Part shown: positions 54,150 to 62,330 of the stretch, piece after piece
How the letters are laid out: every line of letters starts with the position of its first letter
Position numbering within the stretch: the first letter of the stretch is position 1
Assembly: GCF_000787695.1 (NCBI RefSeq)
Contig: NZ_BBPH01000002.1
Span: 1 to 64,000 of the forward strand
DNA: 64,000 bases
Source of the DNA: Paracoccus sp. PAMC 22219
GTDB lineage: Bacteria; Pseudomonadota; Alphaproteobacteria; Rhodobacterales; Rhodobacteraceae
Direction of reading: 5' to 3'
Position numbers and translations under genes: made by a program
The notes under the pieces: generated by a model
What the model saw: the letters and a program-made list of their open reading frames with translations, nothing else
What the model was told of the DNA's origin: nothing
Database searches by the model: none

Positions 54150-54202
54150 GGAAAGGCGCCAGACTCACTCGCCGCTTCTCAGGAAGTCAGCCGGCGCCTT
54201 CC
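54150..54202. repeat. Inverted repeat before the 54-60 kb element
   Basis: GGAAAGGCGCC at 54150 faces GGCGCCTTCC ending at 54202, with one extra A in the first arm and a spacer of about 32 bases. GGTTTTTCTT follows at 54210, so it could act as a terminator on the plus strand or mark an element end. Just upstream of the unknown gene at 54338. Confidence 0.45.
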
Positions 54203-54337
54203 GATAGCCGGTTTTTCTTAGTGTGCGGTTTCCGATGCCAAGCTTACTTTCACAACGCCATAGCCGTAGCTCTTATTGCTTGCGCCGCTCTTAAGGCCTT
54301 TGATGTCCTTGACGTCCACCTGCTCAAATCATGCCAA

Positions 54338-55036
54338 ATGTCCACAAGGCCAAAGAAGCAAGGATACCTCGTGACCCTCTTGGAACGAAAAGAAGCTGTT
54401 GAATACGCTATCCAGGAGCTGGCGGAGATCTTGAGCTCCGAAGCTATTCGGGGTGCGCTAACTCCGGAAGAAAGGAAATGTGATGAGCATTGTGAAGCGC
54501 TTTGGAAGCTACGTAAAGACAGCGCGACAGCAAGACACTTCGCAACTCTATCCGGCTTGGATCTGATCCAATCACAGAGCATCATTGCAAGGCCGACCGA
54601 TAAGGCGTCGGATTTTTCCGGGGACGCGGTCGTCCAAGACCCGTACCTAACGTACGTCCTTCATCTTCTGGCCACTTCCAGCAGCGACGTAACTAGTTTT
54701 GATAGCCTGTTTCGCCATGCAGCTGAACTCTACCGCCACGGTGAATGGCCAGTTCCCATACTGCGGGAGTTTAAAGACGATGTCGATTTTCAAGAGAGAT
54801 CCAGACCATACAAAGACGGGAGGCAGAAAGACGTCGTGGAGCGCGAGTACTTCATCAGCATCGTGATTTATGAGGTTCACCGGATTTTTAATGTGCCGCC
54901 AACACGAAATGATGCTTCGGAACATCGTGACAGTGCCTGCGATATCGTTGCGGAGGCAATGACAGTCCTTCGAACAAGACCAAACAGCTTCCCGGGCGTA
55001 AAGCGAATTTGGATGAAACGGGCTCTTGTGGTCTGA
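54338..55036 (+). CDS. Hypothetical protein, unrecognised
   Basis: A protein of about 232 residues from the ATG at 54338 (MSTRPKKQGYLVTLLERKEAVEYAIQELAEIL); the open frame goes back to 54221. It is helical and charged, with no membrane segment, and has a clearly lower GC content than the flanking genes, which suggests transfer. No family is recognised. It sits at the left end of the element with AlpA and recombinase genes, and could be cargo such as a defence or regulatory protein. Confidence 0.55.
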   Translation: MSTRPKKQGYLVTLLERKEAVEYAIQELAEILSSEAIRGALTPEERKCDEHCEALWKLRKDSATARHFATLSGLDLIQSQSIIARPTDKASDFSGDAVVQDPYLTYVLHLLATSSSDVTSFDSLFRHAAELYRHGEWPVPILREFKDDVDFQERSRPYKDGRQKDVVEREYFISIVIYEVHRIFNVPPTRNDASEHRDSACDIVAEAMTVLRTRPNSFPGVKRIWMKRALVV

Positions 55037-55433
55037 GGAAGTGTATCCCGGATGAAAACTAAGAGGCGGGCCTAGCGTTCAGCGGGTCCAAAGCGTCGTG
55101 CGTGTCGCGAAAAGGGAAGAGGCTTAGTAAGGCCCTTCAGAAACTCACGCTGGGCAACTTCGACTGCACTTCGCGACCGTCAATCCCTCGACCGTCATCG
55201 ATTACGCGTCAATCCAGACGAGGTGCCGGGTCACATCTGGCGTGCGTCCCAGCGCCGCCGCACCCACCCCAGGATAAAGGGCATCTGCTGGAACGCCCGG
55301 TGTACTTTCGGAACGGGGCCGCTCTTGAGATCTTTCGTGGGTCAAAAACTACCCCCCAGTTATTGATCCACGCGTCATCGTGGATCGTTCGTTAGCGTCC
55401 TTCAAGATCGCAACAGATACTTGGAGCACCAAG
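55037..55433. other. Intergenic region before alpA
   Basis: About 400 bases with no gene I can support. The open frame here has low-complexity Pro/Arg content and no family. A site for element integration could lie here but none is visible. Confidence 0.35.
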
Positions 55434-55619
55434 ATGGACGAGGAAATCTGGCGGTTGCCGCGCGTCACCGCGACAATCGGAATGGGACGCAGTTGGGTAT
55501 ACAGAGCTGTGCCGCAGGGGCGGTTTCCGGCTCCTGTGCGTCTTGGCGCCAGGGCAATCGGCTGGAAGCGCAGCGACGTTCAGGCCTGGCTCGACAGCCG
55601 TCAGCGGAGGACGCTGTGA
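55434..55619 (+). CDS. AlpA-family prophage/element regulatory protein
   Basis: A 61-residue winged-helix protein: LPRVTATIGMGRSWVYRAV followed by GRFPAPVRLGARAIGWKRSDVQAWLDSRQ. This is the standard AlpA fold that controls integrase or excision genes in mobile elements. The ATG at 55434 was chosen; the frame is open from 55380. Its stop overlaps the next ATG by one base (TGATG). Confidence 0.85.
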   Translation: MDEEIWRLPRVTATIGMGRSWVYRAVPQGRFPAPVRLGARAIGWKRSDVQAWLDSRQRRTL

Positions 55620-56725
55620 TGAAACACCAATTGCACCCCGCAGCCCTTTCTGCAGAGAATATCGCTATAGGTGGCGACGCAACGAGACCTGCCAATTACG
55701 AGAAGCAATCTTCAGACGCGCAGAAGCCGATCATTCAGATGCCGGCGGAAACGCGGAAGCGGCGCACGATACCCGGCAACACTCCCGCGACTGATTGGGC
55801 CCATGCTGTGGCGATGCTGCGCTCCACACAGCGGATGGTCCTGGTTGTCGTTGCGCGTCACTCAGACCGATATGGCGTCAGCTGGTGTAATCAGAAGACG
55901 CTTGCGGTCGAGTCAGGCTGCAGCGACCGTACGGTGCGTCGGCTACTCAAGGAGTTTGAAGTTCGCGGCCTCATTCGCCGCGTAGGCCGCTTGGGCCTGC
56001 ATGGCGCACAGGTTTCGGACCTAGTCATAATCGTCGGTTGGCCGGAACGGACACTCATCCCCGATACTGGCCATCCGAACCCCAGAATCGCATTGAAGGA
56101 GACGCGCGAGACGCGGTTTCTATGGTCCGTCAACCGTGCTCAGGTGCGGACACCCTTTCCGGGGGGTGCGGAAATAGCGCCCGACCAGAACAAAGACACT
56201 ATAAATACTACTACTACGGCACAGCTCGAAGAGATCCTGACAACCTGCTTCGAGGCGCTTGGGGCATTGGCTACTGCAGAGAACAGGCAAAACCTGGCGG
56301 ACGATCTTCCAACTCTACAATCGTGGCTCAACAGAGGCATTGACCTGCATCTCCACATCCTTCCAGTGCTTTCTGAGAAGGCGAAGGGCAGCGGAAAGAT
56401 TCCACTCCTACGCACTTGGCGGTACTTTGAGGTTCCGATCGGTAAAGCTGTGAACAAGATGCCGGTGAAATCGAAGTGCGCGTCGACCAGGACCAGGAGC
56501 GTACAGCTCAAAGCAGAGGTTCCGAAGAAGGCAGGGGCTCCTGAGACGGTAATCGACAAGCCTGATGTGCAGCTCCCGGTGGTCAAGCCTTCCTCAAAGC
56601 GGGTACCAGCTGATCAGCTGCAGATCCCCTACCCTGCTAATGGAAAGGAGCAGACCGAATTAACGATGGCAATCGCTGCGCTCGCCGCAAGCCGCAAATT
56701 ACGCTTTCACAAAGGGGAGGAGTAG
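55619..56725 (+). CDS. Helix-turn-helix protein, possible element replication initiator
   Basis: A 368-residue protein. After a variable start, residues about 65-140 read AHAVAMLRSTQRMVLVVVARHSDRYGVSWCNQKTLAVESGCSDRTVRRLLKEFEVRGLIRRVGR, a winged helix like HTH_36 or plasmid/phage replication proteins. The rest is polar, with a Lys/Pro-rich tail. It is translationally coupled to alpA, as is common in integrative elements, and may start element replication or regulate it. Confidence 0.65.
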   Translation: MKHQLHPAALSAENIAIGGDATRPANYEKQSSDAQKPIIQMPAETRKRRTIPGNTPATDWAHAVAMLRSTQRMVLVVVARHSDRYGVSWCNQKTLAVESGCSDRTVRRLLKEFEVRGLIRRVGRLGLHGAQVSDLVIIVGWPERTLIPDTGHPNPRIALKETRETRFLWSVNRAQVRTPFPGGAEIAPDQNKDTINTTTTAQLEEILTTCFEALGALATAENRQNLADDLPTLQSWLNRGIDLHLHILPVLSEKAKGSGKIPLLRTWRYFEVPIGKAVNKMPVKSKCASTRTRSVQLKAEVPKKAGAPETVIDKPDVQLPVVKPSSKRVPADQLQIPYPANGKEQTELTMAIAALAASRKLRFHKGEE

Positions 56726-57069
56726 CTCGTGCGCATCATAGTTCCGACGTTGGAAACGGTGCGTATTCGACAAGCAACGTGCCCCCTTCTCGGGTCCTTC
56801 CTGCGCAGTTTCGTATGCGGAGGGCTTAGGCGCGCAAGTTTTCCAGTTCCAGCAAATACGTCGGGGTTTCCACTTGGATGGTGGTTTCCACGGTGGAGGT
56901 TTCCACTGGCACAGGCGTTTCCAATCGGCGGGTTTCCATTCCGTTTCGAGTTCCCGCCTCCACACCTCGCCCTTGTACCAGAACTGGCTCTGGCAGCCGC
57001 TGGCTTGTCTCACCCTGAGCGAGGACGTGTGAAATGACCCGTGGCTCTAACCCCCTTCCCGCTGGCCGT
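56726..57069. other. Region with repeat copy B and a periodic minus-strand frame
   Basis: About 340 bases between the HTH gene and the recombinase cassette. On the minus strand, 56826 to about 57010 reads with Glu-Thr pairs spaced 5 and 6 residues (METRRLETPVPVETSTVET and so on), ending YLLELENLRA at the repeat. This looks like a real C-terminus of an otherwise lost gene. No intact gene is supported. Confidence 0.4.
56792..56838. repeat. Dispersed repeat, copy B
   Basis: Matches 42880-42926 at 41 of 47 bases. It overlaps the 3' end of the minus-strand frame ending LENLRA and its stop codon at 56826-56828, so the repeat may be the downstream flank of a gene family found on mobile elements. 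Confidence 0.6.
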
Positions 57070-57216
57070 ATGACCGCGCCCGAGCGCCGGCGCGAACTTT
57101 GCGCTCTCCTCAGTCTTGGGCTTGTGCGGCTCCGCATGCGCAACAGCGACTTTACGGAGACAGTTCGCAACGGCGTCGATCCAGCGACTACACATCCGTT
57201 CCGGACAGAGCGGTAG
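57070..57216 (+). CDS. Small protein of the recombinase cassette
   Basis: A 48-residue frame, MTAPERRRELCALLSLGLVRLRMRN and so on. Short Arg-rich proteins with this start commonly precede DUF2924 genes in alphaproteobacterial recombinase cassettes, as far as I recall. It ends 30 bases before the DUF2924 gene. Function unknown. Confidence 0.5.
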   Translation: MTAPERRRELCALLSLGLVRLRMRNSDFTETVRNGVDPATTHPFRTER

Positions 57217-57246
57217 TGGTGGGCAACAAAAGCAGAGAAGAAGCGA

Positions 57247-57699
57247 ATGACAAAGCTTGATCCCATCCCCGCACGCCTGGCGGCCCTCAAGGACACCCCT
57301 ACGGTCGACCTGAAGAAGCAGTGGCGCGAGCTGTTCGACAGCGCGCCGCCGCCCTACAACCGCCGCTATCTGGAAAGCCGACTGGCCTACCGCATTCAGG
57401 AGCTCGCCTATGGCGGCTTGAAGTCTGAGACGATCAGCCGTCTGGGGCGCCTGGGCGATGAGCTGGACGGCGGTGACCGCAAGACGAGCCGCATCCGCAC
57501 CGACCTCATGCCCATTGCCGGAACGCGGCTGATCCGCGAGTGGCAGGGCACCGAGCAAGTCGTGACTGTCACCTTGAACGGCTTTGAATGGCAGGGTCGC
57601 CCCTACAAGTCGATCTCCGCCCTCGCCCGCGCAATCACCGGCACGCAGTGGAATGGCTGGGTATTCTTCGGCCTAAAGAACCACAGGAGCCGGGCATGA
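57247..57699 (+). CDS. DUF2924 domain-containing protein
   Basis: A 150-residue protein of the DUF2924 family: LKKQWRELFDSAPPPYNRRYLESRLAYRIQELAYGGL, then a basic C-terminal part with GTRLIREWQGTEQVVTVTLNGFEWQGRPYKSISALARAITGTQWNGWVFFGL. That part is a RAMA-like or DNA-binding-like module. It almost always precedes a large serine recombinase and probably aids it. Coupled to the recombinase by ATGA. AGAGAAGAAGCGA precedes the ATG. Confidence 0.88.
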   Translation: MTKLDPIPARLAALKDTPTVDLKKQWRELFDSAPPPYNRRYLESRLAYRIQELAYGGLKSETISRLGRLGDELDGGDRKTSRIRTDLMPIAGTRLIREWQGTEQVVTVTLNGFEWQGRPYKSISALARAITGTQWNGWVFFGLKNHRSRA

Positions 57700-59018
57700 C
57701 CAAGCCAGTTGTCAGGAAGCTCCGCTGCGGTGTCTACACCCGCAAGTCTTCCGAGGAAGGACTAGAGCAGGAGTTCAATTCGCTGCACGCCCAGCGCGAA
57801 GCCTGCGAGGCCTATATCGCCTCGCAGCGATCCGAGGGCTGGGTGCTGGTCCGCGACCAGTATGATGATGGTGGCATCTCCGGCGGCACGCTGGTGCGAC
57901 CTGCCCTGCAACGCCTCCTAGCCGACATCGATGACGGGTTGGTGGACGTGGTGGTGGTCTACAAGATCGACCGGCTTTCGCGCTCGCTAATGGACTTCTC
58001 GAAGCTGGTGGAGGTGTTCGACAGGAACGGCGTGACCTTCGTCAGCGTCACCCAATCCTTCAACACCACCACGTCCATGGGGCGGCTGACTCTGAACATT
58101 CTGCTGTCCTTCGCCCAGTTCGAGCGTGAGGTGACGGCGGAGCGCATCCGAGACAAGTTCCGCGCCTCCCGCATGAAGGGGATGTGGATGGGGGGCAACA
58201 CCCCGCTGGGCTATGAGGTCAGGGACCGCAAGCTGGTCGTCCGCAAGGAGGATGCCGAGCATGTGCGGTGGATCTTCACCCGCTTCCTTGAACTTGGCTC
58301 GGCGACCGAGCTGGCACGTGATGTCGACAGCCGCAATATCAGGACTTCCCGTGGCAACCGGATCGACAAGAAGGCCATCTACCGGATCCTCAACAATCGG
58401 GTCTATCTCGGTGATGCCGTGCACAAGGGTGAAAGCTATCCTGGCGAGCACGTGGCGATCATCGACCAAAGCCTCTGGGACAAGGTCCATACCATCCTCA
58501 CCGAGAGCCCGCGCATCCGTGCTGCCCGCACCCGGGCGCAGACGCCGGCGCTGCTAAAGGGATTGATCTTCGGCCCTGACGGCGCCGCCTTCTCCCCCAG
58601 CCACACCCGCAAGGGCGGCAGGCTCTACCGCTACTACGTCAGTCAGACGGTGCTGAAGCACGGTGCAGGCGCTTGCCCTGTCGGCCGCGTGCCTGCCGGG
58701 GAGATCGAGGCGGCCGTCATCGACCAGCTACGTGCCGTGTTCCGCCAGCCCGAGATCGTCGCCGGCACCTGGAAGGCTGCCCAGGAGCAGACGCCGGCGC
58801 AGGACCGAAGCATCAGCGAGCGTGACGTCCGGGAGGCGCTGTATCAGCTTGATCCGCTTTGGGACGAACTCTTCCCGGCTGAGCAGGCCCGTATCGCGGC
58901 GCTTCTCGTCGAGCGGATCGATATCGGCCTCGCAGGGCTGAACGTCCGACTGCGCATTGATGGGCTGGGCGGCCTCGCAGATGAAATGCGCGCGGGGAAA
59001 TCGGAGCAGGCAGCATGA
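57696..59018 (+). CDS. Serine recombinase (resolvase/recombinase family)
   Basis: A 440-residue site-specific recombinase. The resolvase domain starts CGVYTRKSSEEG with the catalytic Ser near residue 18, and continues DGGISGGTLVRPALQRLL, VYKIDRLSRSL and QFEREVTAERI. A recombinase domain (TPLGYEVRD...) and a zinc ribbon follow (residues about 280-340). The ribbon reads LKGLIFGPDGAAFSPSHTRKG, without the usual Cys pair at its start. It is somewhat shorter than many relatives. It probably moves the surrounding element. The ATGA overlaps on both sides couple it to DUF2924 and the next gene. Confidence 0.88.
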   Translation: MTKPVVRKLRCGVYTRKSSEEGLEQEFNSLHAQREACEAYIASQRSEGWVLVRDQYDDGGISGGTLVRPALQRLLADIDDGLVDVVVVYKIDRLSRSLMDFSKLVEVFDRNGVTFVSVTQSFNTTTSMGRLTLNILLSFAQFEREVTAERIRDKFRASRMKGMWMGGNTPLGYEVRDRKLVVRKEDAEHVRWIFTRFLELGSATELARDVDSRNIRTSRGNRIDKKAIYRILNNRVYLGDAVHKGESYPGEHVAIIDQSLWDKVHTILTESPRIRAARTRAQTPALLKGLIFGPDGAAFSPSHTRKGGRLYRYYVSQTVLKHGAGACPVGRVPAGEIEAAVIDQLRAVFRQPEIVAGTWKAAQEQTPAQDRSISERDVREALYQLDPLWDELFPAEQARIAALLVERIDIGLAGLNVRLRIDGLGGLADEMRAGKSEQAA

Positions 59019-59410
59019 ACCAGATCGCGCCGATCCAGGACGTTGTCGCCCTGCATGTTCCGTTCCGCGTGGTAAAGCGCGGCGGGCGCAAGGAGATCCG
59101 GCCGCCGGAGGGGGTCCCTCAGACGCGCAGAAGCGATAGCACCCTGGTCAAGGCGCTGGGCCGCGCCTTCCGCTGGAAGCGCCTGCTTGAGAGCGGTGAC
59201 TTCGCCACGATAGGCGAGTTGGCCGAGCATGAGCGCATCGCCCATTCGTACATGACCCGGGTGCTGCGGCTCACGCTGCTTGCCCCTGATCTCGTCGAGG
59301 CGATCCTCGATGGCACTCAGGGTCCAGGGATGACCCTGCCCCGGCTGCTGGAGCCGTTTCCATCAGACTGGGCCGCCCAGCGAACACACTGGCCTGCAGC
59401 GCAGCAGTAG
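59015..59410 (+). CDS. Recombinase-cassette accessory protein
   Basis: A 131-residue protein with a basic middle (VVKRGGRKEIRPPEGVP) and a helix-turn-helix-like end (FATIGELAEHERIAHSYMTRVLRLTLLAPDLVEAIL). The recombinase, DUF2924 and a protein of this type occur together in many alphaproteobacteria, and this third member probably binds DNA at the recombination site. Coupled to the recombinase by ATGA. Confidence 0.75.
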   Translation: MNQIAPIQDVVALHVPFRVVKRGGRKEIRPPEGVPQTRRSDSTLVKALGRAFRWKRLLESGDFATIGELAEHERIAHSYMTRVLRLTLLAPDLVEAILDGTQGPGMTLPRLLEPFPSDWAAQRTHWPAAQQ

Positions 59411-59568
59411 CTGCGGCCTCACAGGTTCCCGTCCCCATACCGCCTGACCAGGGATAATCGCCCGCGCAGGTGTCCCCCGATCTTCGAGGATGATCGGCAA
59501 CGCCTTCAGGGCGAACGATGCCGGGCATCCTCCTGGATACCCCGAAACGTCAACAAAGGAGTATGACG

Positions 59569-59877
59569 ATGAACACCTTTCCACCTCTTCCCTGGATGGA
59601 CCCCGAGGCCATGCAGCATATGGTGCAGCAGCAAAATCTGCATCTGTGCGGCTGCCTGACCGTGCTGGCAAGCTACGCCGAACCCGACGGCACGATCGCC
59701 TATCCGAAGGCCGTTAAATGTCTGGAAGCTGCTCCGGAGATGAATGAGCGGAAGGCGAAGACGTCCCTGTCCCGCCTCGTCGAAGCTGGTTGGGTTACCC
59801 AGACAGACGAGGTGGTATCCATCACGGGATATGGGAGCAGCACAGCGCCGGACTACGTCCGCAAGACGCCGGACTGA
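59569..59877 (+). CDS. Small winged-helix-like protein
   Basis: A 102-residue protein starting MNTFPPLPWMDPEAMQHMV. The region AYPKAVKCLEAAPEMNERKAKTSLSRLVEAGWVTQTDEVVSITGYG reads as a winged helix. AAGGAG lies about 10 bases before the ATG at 59569. A strong terminator follows. It may be a regulator of the element or of neighbouring genes. Confidence 0.6.
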   Translation: MNTFPPLPWMDPEAMQHMVQQQNLHLCGCLTVLASYAEPDGTIAYPKAVKCLEAAPEMNERKAKTSLSRLVEAGWVTQTDEVVSITGYGSSTAPDYVRKTPD

Positions 59878-59910
59878 ACGAGGCGCGAAACGTGTCCGCG
59901 TTTAGCCATG

Positions 59911-59934
59911 AAGCCGCGCCTCAGGGCGCGGCTT
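59911..59934 (+). terminator. Rho-independent-type terminator
   Basis: AAGCCGCGCC, TCAG loop, GGCGCGGCTT, then GCTTATTGTG. A perfect ten-base GC-rich stem, 33 bases after the preceding stop. Ends the element's transcript and separates it from the UPF0149 gene. Confidence 0.75.
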
Positions 59935-60017
59935 GCTTATTGTGTCCGTACCCAGTGCTGGATTGTGCCCTGATAACGGGATGGGTATTCAGTGCCTGGA
60001 TATGAGGGAGACCCGCC

Positions 60018-60695
60018 GTGAGCCGTTCAGAAAAGCACCTTGATCATCTCGACGACCTCCTGGCGGCCGTGTCGCAAGAGAACCTTCCGATGACAGTCAG
60101 CGAACTTGATGGCTATGTCACCGGCATCCTTTCCTGCCCCGACCTCATACCGCCCTCGGAATGGCTCCCCCATGTCTGGGGCGAAACCGGCGATGCTGGA
60201 TTCCCTGATCTGGCCACCGCCGAAGCAACGATCTCTGCGGTGATGGCCCACTATAACGCGGTCGCTTCGGATATGGCAAAGACCCCATGGATCGAGCCAA
60301 TCTACGAGGTTGATCCGCACAGTGATGAAACGCTCTGGGAGGTTTGGATCGACGGGTTCACCCGCGCGTTGCGCCTACGCCCCGACACCTGGCAGGCATT
60401 GCTCGAACAGGCTGATGACGAGACCAAGTCGTCCCTGATCTTCCTGATGGCCCTGCAGGACATCAATGAAGAGAAAAGCAAGTTCACCGAAGACGAGATC
60501 GACGCTATTGATCTTGAGGCTCCCGACCTGATCCCGAACTGCATCGCCGCGATATTGCTGGTGTCCCGCCCAGAGATCGTCATGAAGGCCGACAACCTGT
60601 CCCACGCTCCTGTCAGGGGCACCCGTCCGGGCCGCAACGAACTTTGTTCCTGCGGTTCAGGTCGCACTTACCAGCAATGCTGTGGCAAGAGCTGA
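60018..60695 (+). CDS. UPF0149/YecA-family protein with SEC-C metal-binding tail
   Basis: A 225-residue protein with an N-terminal UPF0149 (YgfB/YecA-like) helical domain (LDDLLAAVSQENLPMTVSELDGYVTGIL) and a C-terminal SEC-C zinc motif, GRNELCSCGSGRTYQQCCG. The SEC-C motif links such proteins to SecA or translation-related roles. It starts at GTG (60018) after GGGAGACCC. Single gene. Confidence 0.85.
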   Translation: MSRSEKHLDHLDDLLAAVSQENLPMTVSELDGYVTGILSCPDLIPPSEWLPHVWGETGDAGFPDLATAEATISAVMAHYNAVASDMAKTPWIEPIYEVDPHSDETLWEVWIDGFTRALRLRPDTWQALLEQADDETKSSLIFLMALQDINEEKSKFTEDEIDAIDLEAPDLIPNCIAAILLVSRPEIVMKADNLSHAPVRGTRPGRNELCSCGSGRTYQQCCGKS

Positions 60696-60858
60696 TAATG
60701 AGTACACAGTACCTGCCGTACGTCCTGGGGTCTTCCCGCTGGACCGGATCGTCGCGCCACGCCACCACCTACAGAGCGGCACCATTTTCGGCATAATCGT
60801 CTTGCGGTCTTGATCTGTGCTTATTCTCTCGCGCATCCTGCCGGGGGAGGAGAAGCCG

Positions 60859-61926
60859 ATGAACGCCACAACAGAGTTTATGGATCTGCTTCAAGTCAAG
60901 TACCCGATCCTGCAGGCACCGATGGCAGGGGTGGCGACGCCGGCAATGGCAGCAGCCGTCTCGAATGCCGGCGGGCTGGGTGCTTTGGGTCTCTGTGCCG
61001 CGAGTCCGGAGATGGCCCATAAGGCTATCAAGGAGGTGCAGCAACTGACAGCTGCATCCTTCAACGTAAACTTCTTCTGCCACGAAAAACCAGCGCGCGA
61101 TCCCGTCGTCGAGGCGGCTTGGATTGCAAGGGCGGTGCCGTTGTTCGAACGGTTCGAGGCAGAGCCGCCAACGGAACTTCGCGATATCTACAAGAGCTTC
61201 TGCGACACTGACGCCTATCTACATCTCCTACTTGCGCTGCGCCCGCGGGTGGTGAGTTTCCATCTCGGCCTGCCTCGGCCCGACCAGATAGCAGCGCTGC
61301 GTGCGGCCGGGCTGGTTCTGATAGGCAGTGCAACGTCGCCTGCTGAGGCCCGTGCCGTCCAAGCGGCTGGCCTGAATGCCATCGTTGCGCAAGGATGGGA
61401 GGCCGGCGGCCATCGCGGCGTCTTCGATCCAACTGCGCCGGACGCATGCCTCTCAACACGAGACCTGCTGCGCGCGATCCTGGACGAAGTCTCTCTTCCG
61501 ATCATCGCGGCCGGCGGGATCATGGACGGCCGCGACGTTCGCCGGATGCTGGACCATGGTGCGGCTGCAGTGCAGCTGGGCACCGCCTTTATCGGTTGCC
61601 CGGAGAGCGCGGCGGATGAAGGTTACCGTGAGAGACTTGCGCTTGGCGGTGACACGGTGATGACACGTGCAATATCCGGCCGCCCCGCCCGCTGCCTGGG
61701 CAATGCCCTTACCCAGTGGACAGAAGACGCCGAACCTGCAGACATCCCGGGTTATCCCTGCGCCTACGATCTGGCCAAGACGGTCAACACCGTCGCGAAG
61801 GCCAAGGGCGCCACGGCATACGGCGCGCAGTGGGCAGGTTCCCAAGCATCACGTGCGAGAAGCCTTCCGGCAGCTGAGCTGGTGGAGACCTTGGCCACAG
61901 AGATGACGGACCGGGCACAGGCGTAA
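60859..61926 (+). CDS. Nitronate monooxygenase family / 2-nitropropane dioxygenase-like FMN oxidoreductase
   Basis: A 355-residue FMN TIM-barrel. It opens YPILQAPMAGVATPAMAAAVSNAGGLGALG, binds FMN through IVAQGWEAGGHRG (with the active-site His) and AAGGIMDGRDVRRML, and has LGTAFIGCPESAADE and the HPAM-like family order. It may oxidise alkyl nitronates or reduce enoyl or quinone substrates. The ATG at 60859 has GGGGGAGGAG close upstream; the open frame begins 14 codons earlier. A hairpin follows. Confidence 0.86.
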   Translation: MNATTEFMDLLQVKYPILQAPMAGVATPAMAAAVSNAGGLGALGLCAASPEMAHKAIKEVQQLTAASFNVNFFCHEKPARDPVVEAAWIARAVPLFERFEAEPPTELRDIYKSFCDTDAYLHLLLALRPRVVSFHLGLPRPDQIAALRAAGLVLIGSATSPAEARAVQAAGLNAIVAQGWEAGGHRGVFDPTAPDACLSTRDLLRAILDEVSLPIIAAGGIMDGRDVRRMLDHGAAAVQLGTAFIGCPESAADEGYRERLALGGDTVMTRAISGRPARCLGNALTQWTEDAEPADIPGYPCAYDLAKTVNTVAKAKGATAYGAQWAGSQASRARSLPAAELVETLATEMTDRAQA

Positions 61927-62330
61927 GTGGGTACCCGGCCCTTTCAAGAGATCTTGGGAAAGGGTTCAGGGACTGCTGCTCGCTGCTATTGCGCTGCCTG
62001 TGACGATTGTGACGGGCGCAAGGTTTGCAGTCTATCCGTGTCATGTCATCGGTCGCAGGACGTTCGGCTGGTAACCGCTAGATTATGACTAGGCGACGGT
62101 AACCCCGTTGGACGCACCGAACCCGATACTCTCACCCCCTCCAGAAATTTCTTCAGATTGAGTGATCATACACGACAGGGAAAGCCACACTATCCAATGG
62201 CGCGCTGAACGCCGCTGTGAGCGGCAACCACGAACGCTGATAGCCTAAAGCGCCGTTGCGCTCAAAAGGCTTCCCCGGACCAACGAGACAGATACCATCC
62301 GCCTCGTTGCTCCGGCTGATTACAGACAGC
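61927..62330. other. Convergent intergenic region
   Basis: About 400 bases between the NMO-family gene and the minus-strand GFA-family gene. Apart from the hairpin at its left end I see nothing. Confidence 0.4.
61939..61964 (+). terminator. Hairpin after the NMO-family gene
   Basis: CCCTTTC and GAAAGGG form a seven-base stem around an inner AAG/CTT pair. It lies 13 bases after the stop. No T-run is seen, so the terminator role is tentative. Confidence 0.45.

Noticed and set aside
55102-55395. 97-residue plus-strand frame before alpA
   Set aside because: Low-order Pro/Arg composition, no ribosome site and no family.
57013-57296. N-terminal part of the minus-strand frame 57296-56826
   Set aside because: It is antisense to the small Arg-rich gene and DUF2924; only the C-terminal part (ET repeat) looks like real coding.
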